A stretch of DNA of 64,000 bases. Source: Pannonibacter tanglangensis. GTDB lineage: Bacteria; Pseudomonadota; Alphaproteobacteria; Rhizobiales; Stappiaceae. The DNA lies in assembly GCF_009915685.1 (NCBI RefSeq), contig NZ_JAABLP010000002.1, one strand, 5' to 3'. The notes under the pieces are model-generated. The model saw nothing but the letters and a program-made list of their open reading frames with translations. It did not search any database and was not told the origin of the DNA. Both the position numbers and the translations under genes were made by a program. Of this stretch, positions 18,521-26,435 are shown piece after piece (positions within the stretch are counted from its first letter, which is position 1; the number at the start of each line of letters is the position of its first letter).

Positions 18521-19497
18521 CAGGCGCGTCTCCGGGGGGCTTCCATGAGGGTGTGGCGGGCCAGCGTCAGGCCGGCCAGGGTGAGATCGTCGCCGCCGGC
18601 TTCCGCGGCCTCGCAGCCGGCAATCGCCAGCGCTGCGGCGTAGAGGCGGTTGAGGCTGGAGGCGCCGATCAGCCGGACGGGGCCGACGCGCCGCTCGCCG
18701 AGGGCGGCCAGCTCGTTGCCGATCAGGAGACCGGAGAGCCTCGCCCGCGCCACGGCGGCGCCCATGCCGTGCAGGAGCCCCTCGGCCCGCAGGCGGAACA
18801 GGTCCCCCGCCAGTCCGGCCGGCTGGTGGAGCGCTTCGGCGACCGCCTCGGCAAAGGCGGCGTGATCCCAGGCGTCCTGTCCGCCGAGACCATGGCGCAG
18901 CACCGAGTGTCCGGCGATCAGACCGTAGAGTTCTCCGGTCATGAAGGTGGAGAAGCTCTGGACTTCCCCGCCGCGCACGGTGACCCACTTGGTGTGGGTC
19001 CCCGGCAGGCAGGCAAGGCCGGAGAAGCGCGGATCCCCGGCCAGAAGTCCGGCAATCTGCGTTTCCTCTCCCCGCATCACGTCGGCCGGCGTGTCCTGCT
19101 TCAGGCCCGGCACGACCCAGAGGGCGATCCTGGGATCCAGCGTGGTGCCGCGCACCATGTGGTCGGCGTTGAGCGGGCCGCAGGGCACGGCCATGTAGGG
19201 GGCTTCCACCCAGCCCTGGCGGCTGCCCACCATGCCGCAGGCAATCACGGGTGTCACCCGGCCGGTGCCGAGCCAGCGGGTCACCAGGGCCAGCAGCGCC
19301 GGCTCGAAGCCGTCGCGGTCCAGACTGGACATTCCGGCATCCGAGGCGGCGCGGGCCACCGGCTCGTCGCCGCGCATCGCCCAGGCTCTCAGATGGGTGG
19401 TGCCCCAGTCGACTGCGATCCAGTCAACCGCGATCCAGTCGGGCGTCTGGCTCGCCGGCAGGGTGTCGCTCATGTGCCTGTCCGCCTCTGCCGTCAT
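18520..19497 (-). CDS. dgoK: 2-dehydro-3-deoxygalactonokinase
   Basis: A ~325-aa kinase of the DgoK family that phosphorylates 2-keto-3-deoxygalactonate. The N-terminal phosphate motif is VDWGTTHLRAW, and CGMVGSRQGWVEAPY and LPGTHTKWVTV are conserved family stretches. The start at 19497 overlaps the upstream dehydrogenase stop (ATGA); a second Met lies 8 codons in. Just before the phosphate motif a five-codon unit (DWIAV) occurs twice in tandem (19411-19440), a recent-looking small duplication. The enzyme works between galactonate dehydratase (not present in this operon) and the aldolase encoded immediately downstream. Confidence 0.9.
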   Translation of the reverse strand: MTAEADRHMSDTLPASQTPDWIAVDWIAVDWGTTHLRAWAMRGDEPVARAASDAGMSSLDRDGFEPALLALVTRWLGTGRVTPVIACGMVGSRQGWVEAPYMAVPCGPLNADHMVRGTTLDPRIALWVVPGLKQDTPADVMRGEETQIAGLLAGDPRFSGLACLPGTHTKWVTVRGGEVQSFSTFMTGELYGLIAGHSVLRHGLGGQDAWDHAAFAEAVAEALHQPAGLAGDLFRLRAEGLLHGMGAAVARARLSGLLIGNELAALGERRVGPVRLIGASSLNRLYAAALAIAGCEAAEAGGDDLTLAGLTLARHTLMEAPRRRA

Positions 19498-20264
19498 CCT
19501 GTCACCACAACGCCGCCGTCGATCACCAGCGCCTGGCCCGTCATCATGCGCGAGGCGCGCGAGGCCAGGAACAGGCAGCCGCCGGCGATGTCCTCCGGTT
19601 CGATGGTCTCCTTCAGGCACTGGCGGTCGAGATGGGCGCTGAGACCCTCCGGCGTCACCCACATGTCCTTCTGCTTCTGGGTCAGCACCCAGCCCGGAGC
19701 CAGGGCATTGATGCGGATCCGGTCCGGGCCGAACTCGCGCGCCAGGCTGCGCGTCATGCCGTTGATGGCGGAATTGGCCGAGGTGTAGATCGCGTAGCCG
19801 GCGTTGCCCATCATGTAGCTGATGGAGGAGAAATTGATGATCGAGCCGCCGCCGGCTGCCTTCATGCCCGGGATCACCGCCTGCATGGCGAAGAAGTAGG
19901 CCTTCAGGTTGATCGCCATCGACCAGTTCCAGTAGTCCTCGGTCACGTCGAGCGTGGCGTGGCGCTGGTCGTTGGCGGCGTTGTTGACGAGCACGGTGAC
20001 GGTGCCATGGGACGCCGCCGCCTGACCGATCGCGGCTTTCAGGGCCTCGATGTCGGTGATGTCGCAGGGCAGGAACAGCGGCCGGCGTCCGGTCTTGCGC
20101 TCCATCTCGTCACAGAAGGCAGTGGCATCGGAGCGCTGCACGAAGGCGACCTTCGACCCTTGCCGCAGGAAGGCCTCGGTCAGCGAGGCCCCGATGCCGG
20201 AGCCGCCGCCGGTGATGAAGACGGAAGCGCCGTCAAGGTCGGGAAACACGGGCAGGAAATCCAT
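19494..20264 (-). CDS. galD: Galactose 1-dehydrogenase-like SDR (atypical active site)
   Basis: A 256-aa short-chain dehydrogenase with TGGGSGIG near residue 18, NNAAN near 94, Ser146/147 and Tyr160. Its end (MMTGQALVIDGGVVVTG) and the SISYMMGNAGYAIY stretch resemble, from memory, the rhizobial GalD galactose dehydrogenase. The operon also holds lactonase, KDGal kinase, KDPGal aldolase and galactosidases, which fits oxidation of D-galactose. Oddly, the residue four after the catalytic Tyr, normally Lys, is Asn164 (YTSANSAI). The Ser-to-Tyr spacing of 13 shows that the alignment is right. This may be a subfamily trait. The gene starts 14 bases after the GH36 stop and overlaps dgoK by 4 bases. 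Confidence 0.78.
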   Translation of the reverse strand: MDFLPVFPDLDGASVFITGGGSGIGASLTEAFLRQGSKVAFVQRSDATAFCDEMERKTGRRPLFLPCDITDIEALKAAIGQAAASHGTVTVLVNNAANDQRHATLDVTEDYWNWSMAINLKAYFFAMQAVIPGMKAAGGGSIINFSSISYMMGNAGYAIYTSANSAINGMTRSLAREFGPDRIRINALAPGWVLTQKQKDMWVTPEGLSAHLDRQCLKETIEPEDIAGGCLFLASRASRMMTGQALVIDGGVVVTG

Positions 20265-20278
20265 GGGTCAGCTCCAGG

Positions 20279-22384
20279 TCAGGGAAGGCGCGGGGCAGCG
20301 GGATCGAGCCTCTCGCCCTCGAGCATGTAGAGGGTTCCGGGCCAGGCCACGGGCAGGCTCAGGCCCTGCTGCATCAGGGCGGCGCCCGACAGCTCCACCG
20401 CGCCGGCGCGCAGCGCATTCGGGCCGCGGGCCTGGGGCGGACAGTCGCCGGGGTTTGTCAGCCGCACGCGGTAGCGGGCGCGCGGGTCGAGCCGCGTCAG
20501 CCGCAGCGGCAGGGGCAGGCTCTGGCGCGACGTCGCGACCTGGGCCGACCAGACGACGAACCTTGCACCGTCCTGCGCCAGCTGCTGCTCGGCCAGCACG
20601 GCCGGATCGCTGGCGTCGAGACGCAGGATGTCGGCCGTGACCAGCCAGTCCCGGTTCGCCTTCCACCAGGCCGTCACCGCGCCGAGGCAGGCGGCCTCCG
20701 TGTCCGTCAGCTCTCTCAGGTCCATCTCGAAGCCCATGTGGCGCTGCGCAGCCGTCCGGGCGCGCAGGCTCATGTCCAGAACCCGGCCGGAGGTGTGGCA
20801 GTGCCGCGGGCCGACGTGGCTGCCCGTGACCGCCATGGGCAGGAACAGGGCCGCATCATGCTGGATGCGCAGCCGCTCCAGCGCATCGTTGCTGTCCGAC
20901 AGCCAGACGCGCTGCGTCAGGGCCAGGATCCCGGCATCGATGCGGCCGCCGCCGGAGGCGCAGCTTTCGATCTCCACGCCCGGATGGGCAGCCCGCAGGC
21001 GCGCCAGAAGCTCGTAGATGCCCCGCGTCTGGGCGGCATCGACCACCGGCAACAGCCGGTTGTGATCCCATTTCAGATAATCGATCGGGTGCTCGGCCAG
21101 CAGGGCCGACAGCCGCAGGAACAGATGATCGCGCACCTCCGCGCGGGCCAGATCGAGCACGAGCTGGTTGCGGCCGCGTGTCTGGTCGAGGGGGCCGAGC
21201 ACCCAGTCGGGATGGGCCCGGAACAGGTCGCTGTCCTCGCTCACCATCTCCGGCTCGACCCAGAGGCCGAAGCGCATGCCGAGCGCCTCGACCACCCGGA
21301 TGAGCGGCATCAGACCGTCCGGCCACTTGCGCCGGTCGACGATCCAGTCGCCCAGACTGGAGGTGTCGTCATCGCGCCGGCCGAACCAGCCGTCATCGAG
21401 GACGAAGCGTTCCGCTCCGAGCGCGGCCGCCCGCTCGGCAATCGCGGTCAGGCTGTCGAGGTCGTGCCGGAAATAGACCGCTTCCCAGCAGTTGTAGTGG
21501 ACCGGCCGCGGGCGCCTGTCGAGCGGTTCGGGCCAGGTGACGATGCGGGTGCGCACGTCGTGCTGGAAGCGCGTGGCGATGCCGTTCAGCCCTTCGCCGG
21601 AATAGGTGACGAGCAGTTCGGCGCTCTCGAACGCAAGGCCCGGTTCCGTCTCCGCGCCGCCCGCATGGCCGAACTGGACCTGCCGCCGGCCGTCCTGAAG
21701 GCCCTCCGCGATCATCCGGTGGCCACCCGACCAGGCATAATGCAGGGCCCAGGCCTCGCCGGCGGTGTTGCGACAGCCGGGCGCGGTGAAAAGGGCGTAG
21801 GGCGGGTGTTCCTGACCGGAGCGACCGGTGCGGCTCTCGCGCACCCGCTGGCCGGTGACGAAGGGGGTGCGCTCGATCTGGAATTCCCCGATCCAGCGGC
21901 CGGAGACGTCGAGGATGTCGCTGACCTCGGCAGCCACCGGCAGCACCGGGGCGGCCAGCCAGTCCACCCGGACCGGGCTTTCGGCGACGAGCGCGCTGCG
22001 CAGGCCGAGGAAGCCGGTCGGATGGACCGTCAGCGTGTGGCGCAGCGTCAGTCCGGCCGTCGCGTCGCGCGAGACCAGCACCAGCCCCCTCGCATCCTGT
22101 TCGGCCAGCTCGAAGCGGAAGCGCGGCGTCAGCACCGTGCCATCTGCCTGACGGAGCACGAGGCCGGGCTGGCCTTGCCAGGACCCGCCCGCTGTCGGGG
22201 TGAGCGACAGGGGCGGCAGCACGTCGAGCATCCCGCCGGTCAGGCACGGTTCGGCCGCTGCCCGCAGGGCGTGGAGATCCTCGTCCTCGGGCAGCCGCGC
22301 GCCCCAGTACACGGCCGCAGGCACGCCGCCGTCGGTCGCAACGACAAGGGTCTGGGTGGCGGTGTCGAGGCGCCAGCAGGTCAT
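20279..22384 (-). CDS. Alpha-galactosidase (GH36)
   Basis: A 701-aa family 36 alpha-galactosidase acting on melibiose/raffinose-type alpha-galactosides. The barrel segment FVLDDGWFGRRDDD, the nucleophile D440 in YLKWDHNR, the CASGGGRID segment and the acid/base D497 in WLSDSNDALERL are all present. The length and the N-terminal beta-domain are normal for the family. The start at 22384 overlaps the upstream permease stop (ATGA). No signal peptide is present, so the enzyme cleaves imported sugars in the cytoplasm. Together with GH42 it lets this operon handle both alpha- and beta-galactosides. Confidence 0.93.
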   Translation of the reverse strand: MTCWRLDTATQTLVVATDGGVPAAVYWGARLPEDEDLHALRAAAEPCLTGGMLDVLPPLSLTPTAGGSWQGQPGLVLRQADGTVLTPRFRFELAEQDARGLVLVSRDATAGLTLRHTLTVHPTGFLGLRSALVAESPVRVDWLAAPVLPVAAEVSDILDVSGRWIGEFQIERTPFVTGQRVRESRTGRSGQEHPPYALFTAPGCRNTAGEAWALHYAWSGGHRMIAEGLQDGRRQVQFGHAGGAETEPGLAFESAELLVTYSGEGLNGIATRFQHDVRTRIVTWPEPLDRRPRPVHYNCWEAVYFRHDLDSLTAIAERAAALGAERFVLDDGWFGRRDDDTSSLGDWIVDRRKWPDGLMPLIRVVEALGMRFGLWVEPEMVSEDSDLFRAHPDWVLGPLDQTRGRNQLVLDLARAEVRDHLFLRLSALLAEHPIDYLKWDHNRLLPVVDAAQTRGIYELLARLRAAHPGVEIESCASGGGRIDAGILALTQRVWLSDSNDALERLRIQHDAALFLPMAVTGSHVGPRHCHTSGRVLDMSLRARTAAQRHMGFEMDLRELTDTEAACLGAVTAWWKANRDWLVTADILRLDASDPAVLAEQQLAQDGARFVVWSAQVATSRQSLPLPLRLTRLDPRARYRVRLTNPGDCPPQARGPNALRAGAVELSGAALMQQGLSLPVAWPGTLYMLEGERLDPAAPRLP

Positions 22385-23226
22385 TTCACCGCTCCGAGCG
22401 TCAGGCCGGCGATGAAATGCTTCTGCATCAGGAAGAACATCAGCACCGGCGGCAGGGCCGCGATGATCGAGCCGGCCGAGACCAGATGCCAGGCGGCCAC
22501 CCACTGGCCGTTCAGCGAGTAGAGGCCGGCGGTCACGGGCTGCGTCGCCGCGCCGGTCGTCAGCACGGTGGCCCAGAAATAGTCGTTCCAGATGAAGGTG
22601 AAGACCAGCACGGACAGGGCGGCAATCGCCGGGCGCATCAGCGGCAGCACCACGTACCAGAAGATCCGGATCTCGCTGACGCCTTCCACGCGCGCGGCCT
22701 CGATCAGCTCGTAGGGCAGGGCGCGGATGAAGTTGCGCATGAACAGGGTGCAGAACCCGGTCTGGAAGGCGATGTGGAACAGCGCCAGCCCGAGCGTCGT
22801 GTCATAGAGGCCGAGCTGCAGCGTCAGGTCGCGCACGGGGACCATCAGGATCTGGAACGGCACGAAGTTTCCGGCGACGAACAGGAAGAAGATCAGCACG
22901 TTGCCGCGGAACTTGTACACCGCCAGCGCAAAGCCCGTCATGCAGGACAGGGCGACAGCGCCGATCACCGTCGGGATCGTCACCTTGAAGGAATTGAGGA
23001 TGTAGCTGGCGATCGGCGAATTGCGGAAGACCGCCAGGTAGTTGTCGAAGGCGATGGCGGAGGGCAGGCCGAAATAGTTGCCCGCCGCCAGGTCGGACGA
23101 GGGCCGCACCGACGTCATGGCGACACCGATCAGCGGCAGGAGCCACAGGATCAGGGCGATCGGCAGGGCGATCTGGTAGAGGACGCGGGCCTGGGGGCTG
23201 GCCTGCTGGATCGGACGGGGAAACAT
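22381..23226 (-). CDS. Carbohydrate ABC transporter permease, MalG type
   Basis: A 281-aa inner-membrane permease of the CUT1 sugar family with about six membrane segments and the EAA loop LIEAARVEGVSEIRIFWYVVLPLMRP. The start is the ATG at 23226, chosen over an upstream frame extension because an AAGGAT ribosome site lies 8 bases before it and the gene then begins 2 bases after the partner permease's stop. It works with the MalF-type permease (23229-24116), the binding protein (24238-25479) and an ATPase that is probably the one at 26436. The cargo is likely an alpha- or beta-galactoside, because both galactosidases are in the operon. Confidence 0.92.
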   Translation of the reverse strand: MFPRPIQQASPQARVLYQIALPIALILWLLPLIGVAMTSVRPSSDLAAGNYFGLPSAIAFDNYLAVFRNSPIASYILNSFKVTIPTVIGAVALSCMTGFALAVYKFRGNVLIFFLFVAGNFVPFQILMVPVRDLTLQLGLYDTTLGLALFHIAFQTGFCTLFMRNFIRALPYELIEAARVEGVSEIRIFWYVVLPLMRPAIAALSVLVFTFIWNDYFWATVLTTGAATQPVTAGLYSLNGQWVAAWHLVSAGSIIAALPPVLMFFLMQKHFIAGLTLGAVK

Positions 23227-23228
23227 GC

Positions 23229-24116
23229 TCAGTGATCCTTCTCGTCGCGCCACATCTTCCAGATGAAGCCGGTGATGAAGACCATCATGATGGCAAAGAG
23301 AACGACGGCGATGGCTGCGCCATATCCCATGCGGTAGCCGTATTCGGACAGCGCCTGCTCATACATGTAGAAGGACAGCACGCGCGAGGATCCGAACGGC
23401 CCGCCGGTGGTCATGATCGACACCAGGTCGAAGGACCGCAGAGCCCCGATCACGGTGACCACCACGGCGATGAAGGTGGCCGGGCGCAGCTGCGGCAGGA
23501 TCACGTACCAGAGCATCTTCCAGCCCCTGGCGCCGTCCAGCCGGGCCGCCTCGATCTGGTCGGGCGCCACGTTGTTGAGACCCGTGAGATAGAGGATCAT
23601 CACGTAGGCGATCTGCGGCCACAGCCCGGCTGCGATGATGCCGTAGGTCACGAAACGCTCTTCGGCGAGGATTGCCACGCCCTGTCCGGTGATGGCCTCG
23701 ATGATGGCGTAGAGCAGGCCGAAGTTCGGGGCGTAGAACCAGGAGAACATCAGCCCGACGACGACCTGGCTGATGACGAAGGGAAAGAAGAACAGCGACT
23801 TGTAGGCGCGGATGCCCCAGACCGTCTGGTTGAGGAAGATCGCGATCAGGAGCCCGGCGGGCACCGCCAGCATGTAGAGCGCCAGCCACAGGACGTTGTT
23901 CTTCAGCGAGACGTAGAATGCCTCGTCGTCGACCAGCTCGACATAGTTGTCGAGGCCGATCCACACGGCCTCGCCGAGCCCGTCCCAGTCGTAGAAGGAG
24001 ATCGCCATCGACTGGAAGATCGGCGCGATCACATAGACGACGAAGAACAGGGCACCGGGTGCCAGAAACAGCCAGGGGGCCAGGCGGCGCTGGTTTGCTT
24101 TGAGATAGGCCTGCAT
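23229..24116 (-). CDS. Carbohydrate ABC transporter permease, MalF type
   Basis: A 295-aa permease of the CUT1 family. It opens with a cytoplasmic tail and a membrane segment (LAPWLFLAPGALFFVVYVIAPI), has six predicted segments, and carries the EAA coupling loop QIEAARLDGARGWKMLWYVILPQLRP. It pairs with the MalG-type permease immediately downstream. It is separated from the binding-protein gene by 121 bases containing a hairpin (24203-24226) that may reduce read-through. The substrate is inferred from the galactosidases in the operon. Confidence 0.92.
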   Translation of the reverse strand: MQAYLKANQRRLAPWLFLAPGALFFVVYVIAPIFQSMAISFYDWDGLGEAVWIGLDNYVELVDDEAFYVSLKNNVLWLALYMLAVPAGLLIAIFLNQTVWGIRAYKSLFFFPFVISQVVVGLMFSWFYAPNFGLLYAIIEAITGQGVAILAEERFVTYGIIAAGLWPQIAYVMILYLTGLNNVAPDQIEAARLDGARGWKMLWYVILPQLRPATFIAVVVTVIGALRSFDLVSIMTTGGPFGSSRVLSFYMYEQALSEYGYRMGYGAAIAVVLFAIMMVFITGFIWKMWRDEKDH

Positions 24117-24202
24117 GGGGTCCTCTGCGGCTCCGTCAGCCGCCGCGCGGCACGCGGATACAATCCGCCTGCCGTCAGGGTGGGCCGGTCAGCGGGGCAA
24201 AC

Positions 24203-24226
24203 GGGCGGAGCAGGGAGGCTCCGCCC
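24203..24226 (-). terminator. Attenuator-like hairpin between binding protein and permease genes
   Basis: Arms GGGCGGAGC and GCTCCGCCC with a 6-base loop lie 11 bases beyond the binding-protein stop. There is no clear T-run, so it is more likely a 3'-end stabiliser or partial terminator that raises the ratio of binding protein to permease. Confidence 0.55.
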
Positions 24227-24237
24227 GATCCGGTCGG

Positions 24238-25479
24238 TTACTTGTAGATGCGCTGGCGCATCTTCTCGAGGCGTTCGAGGATGGCGTCGAGCCGGTCCGG
24301 CTTGACGGTGAACTCCTGGAAGCCTTCCATGCCGGCCTTGGCCATCTCGGCCGGGGCGTCGCGGTCGAAGAACTGGGCGAGGCCGGAGGCGGTCGAGACG
24401 GTCTGGAAGCCGGCGCTCAGGAACGGATCGCTGGCATCGACGGTCGCGTTCTTGTTGGTCGGCAGCTGGCCCAGCGTCTTGTTGATCGCGGTCTGCACGT
24501 CGGCGCGGGCGACGAAGGCGAGGAACTTCTTGGCGTCCGCCACGTTCTTGGCGCCGGCCGGGATGTGGATGGTGTCGGTCGGGGCCTCCTCGGCGCGCGG
24601 GATGCCCGGCGTGATTTCCGGGAACACCATGAAGCCGAGGCTGTCGTTGGTCATGCCGCCATCCTTGAACACGGCGACGGCGAAGTTGCCCATGACGTAG
24701 TTGGCGGCCTTGCCCTGCACCATGAGGGCGGCGGCGTCCTGCCACTCCAGCGCAGCATGGTTGGCGGTCATGTAGCCCGGCGCGACCAGCTTTTCCCACT
24801 CCTTGAACGTCGCCTTGACGCGGTCGTCGGTCCAGGGGATCTCACCGTTGGTGAGCTGCATGTGGAAGTCGTAGCCGTTGGTGCGCAGGTTCAGATAGTC
24901 GAAGATGCCGGCCAGCGGCCACAGGGCCTTCGAGCCGGTGGTCACGCAGTCGATTCCGGCCGCCTTGAACTTGGCGCAATTGGCGATGAACTCGTCCCAG
25001 GTCTTGGGAACCTCGACGCCGACCTGCTTGTAGAGGTCCTTGTTGTAGTAGATGCCCCACTGATAGTAGGTGTAGGGCACGCCCCACTGCTTGCCGTCGA
25101 TGGTCATCGAGGCCAGCGACGAGGACAGCTGCTCGGCGAGGTTGTTTTCCTTCCAGACGTCGCTCACGTCGGTGAACTGGCCGGCCTTGACGAAGGGCGC
25201 CATGCGGTTGCCGGCGTACCAGTTGGCCAGATCCGGAGCGTCAGCGGTCAGGAAGTTGCGGATCGCGGTCTTGTAGCCCTCGTGGTCGAACATGTTCACG
25301 ACCACGTCGACGTCCGGGTTCTCCGCCTCGAACATGGTGATCAGCTGTTCCATGGCGGCCTTCGGCGCCGGGTCGGACGTGTCCGTGTTGAAGACAAGCG
25401 TCCGCTTTTCGGCCATGGCCGAGCCGGACATGAGGACGGCAATCGCCAGTGCGGTGCCGCCGAGCAACTTCTGAACCAT
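24238..25479 (-). CDS. Sugar ABC transporter substrate-binding protein (family 1)
   Basis: A 413-aa periplasmic binding protein with a clear signal peptide (MVQKLLGGTALAIAVLMSGSAMA). The start at 25479 is preceded by a good GGAGGAG ribosome site; the open frame further upstream lacks one. The body has the family features (TLVFNTDTSDPAPKAAMEQLITMFEAENP, a WGVPYTYYQWGIYYNKDLY segment and WPLAGIFDYLNLR). It is the first gene of the galactoside operon, transcribed from a promoter at 25581-25609 under a probable IclR operator. It should bind the galactoside carried by the two downstream permeases. Confidence 0.92.
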   Translation of the reverse strand: MVQKLLGGTALAIAVLMSGSAMAEKRTLVFNTDTSDPAPKAAMEQLITMFEAENPDVDVVVNMFDHEGYKTAIRNFLTADAPDLANWYAGNRMAPFVKAGQFTDVSDVWKENNLAEQLSSSLASMTIDGKQWGVPYTYYQWGIYYNKDLYKQVGVEVPKTWDEFIANCAKFKAAGIDCVTTGSKALWPLAGIFDYLNLRTNGYDFHMQLTNGEIPWTDDRVKATFKEWEKLVAPGYMTANHAALEWQDAAALMVQGKAANYVMGNFAVAVFKDGGMTNDSLGFMVFPEITPGIPRAEEAPTDTIHIPAGAKNVADAKKFLAFVARADVQTAINKTLGQLPTNKNATVDASDPFLSAGFQTVSTASGLAQFFDRDAPAEMAKAGMEGFQEFTVKPDRLDAILERLEKMRQRIYK

Positions 25480-25544
25480 AGTTCTCCTCCCAATGGTGTC
25501 ACGCGGTTCGCTGCGGGTCTGTCGCAGATCGACCCTGCAAGTTT

Positions 25545-25561
25545 GTTCCAAATAATGGAAC
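25545..25561. promoter_or_regulatory. Probable IclR operator
   Basis: A perfect inverted repeat, GTTCCA-AATAA-TGGAAC, lies in the divergent region between the galactoside operon and its IclR regulator. Its size and form match IclR-family operators. It sits about 20 bases downstream of the probable -10 of the minus-strand promoter, a position suited to repression. Confidence 0.7.
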
Positions 25562-25580
25562 TTTGTCTTGCATATTGAAA

Positions 25581-25609
25581 ACTATGCTGCCAAGCTTTAG
25601 GACTGTCAA
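25581..25609 (-). promoter_or_regulatory. Sigma70-type promoter of the galactoside operon
   Basis: Read on the minus strand: TTGACA (25609-25604), a 17-base spacer, then CATAGT (25586-25581). The -35 is a perfect match and the -10 matches 4 of 6. Transcription would begin near 25574, giving a leader of about 95 bases that contains the inverted repeat at 25545-25561. Confidence 0.6.
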
Positions 25610-25631
25610 GGCGCGAGACCGGAGAAACGGA

Positions 25632-26411
25632 ATGAGCGAGGAAAAAGGCGACGGAACCGTGGGCAAGGCCCTCGACGTGCTGGACATGGTTGCCCGGCAT
25701 GGACGTCCCGTGCGCTTCACCGAGCTGCTCGGGCAGGGCGCCTATCCGAAGGCGACGCTCTATCGCTTCCTGCAGACCCTCACCAACCAGGGCATGCTGG
25801 CCTATGATCCGCAGACGCAGGTCTATTCGCTCGGCGTGCGGCTGGTCCGTCTGGCCCATGCGGCCTGGGCGCAGAGTTCGCTGGCCCCCATTGCCCGGCC
25901 CTGGCTCGACAAGCTGTCGGAAGAGCTGGGCGAGACGCTGCATCTGGCCCAGCTCGATCAGGGCCAAGTGCTCTATGTCGACAAGCGCAATGCTGCCCGG
26001 CCGGTGGAAATGTTCAGTCAGGCCGGCAAGGTCGGTCCGGCCTACTGCACCGGCGTCGGCAAGGCGATGCTGGCGTTCCTGCCGGAAGACAAGCTGGAAC
26101 AGGCGCTGACCCGCCAGTCGTTCCATGCCTTCACCCCCGGCACGCTCGCCTCGCGCGAGACGCTCGTCGAGGAGCTCAAGGCCATCCGCATCAGGGGCTA
26201 CGCCTTCGACCGGGAGGAGCACGAGCCGGGCATCATCTGCATCGCGGCGCCGATCCTGTCGGCGTCCGGCCGCGCGATCGGGGCGATGTCGATCACCTCG
26301 ACGACGCAGCGCAATTCACTGGAAGACCTGGAAGCCTTTGCGCCCCGCCTGAAGGACGTTGCAGCCGCCATCGCGGCCGATGCCCAGGCCTGGCGCTTCC
26401 CCGAACAGTAA
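25632..26411 (+). CDS. IclR-family transcriptional regulator
   Basis: A 259-aa regulator with an N-terminal winged helix-turn-helix (TVGKALDVLDMVARHG...YPKATLYRFLQTLTNQGMLAYD) and a C-terminal ligand domain (GPAYCTGVGKAMLAFLP, PGIICIAAPILSASGRAIGAMSIT). I start it at ATG 25632, with GGAG upstream, rather than at earlier ATG or TTG codons. It is divergent from the galactoside operon and a perfect inverted repeat lies between them, so it most likely controls that operon. The ligand may be a sugar acid such as galactonate or KDGal, as for other IclR-family sugar regulators. The transporter ATPase follows 24 bases downstream. Confidence 0.88.
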   Translation: MSEEKGDGTVGKALDVLDMVARHGRPVRFTELLGQGAYPKATLYRFLQTLTNQGMLAYDPQTQVYSLGVRLVRLAHAAWAQSSLAPIARPWLDKLSEELGETLHLAQLDQGQVLYVDKRNAARPVEMFSQAGKVGPAYCTGVGKAMLAFLPEDKLEQALTRQSFHAFTPGTLASRETLVEELKAIRIRGYAFDREEHEPGIICIAAPILSASGRAIGAMSITSTTQRNSLEDLEAFAPRLKDVAAAIAADAQAWRFPEQ

Positions 26412-26435
26412 GATCCGCGAAATGGGAGGAATGAG

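Noticed and set aside
25563..25631. Earlier TTG and ATG starts for the IclR gene
   Set aside because: They would run the coding region into the operator and promoter; ATG 25632 has GGAG upstream and gives the usual N-terminus.
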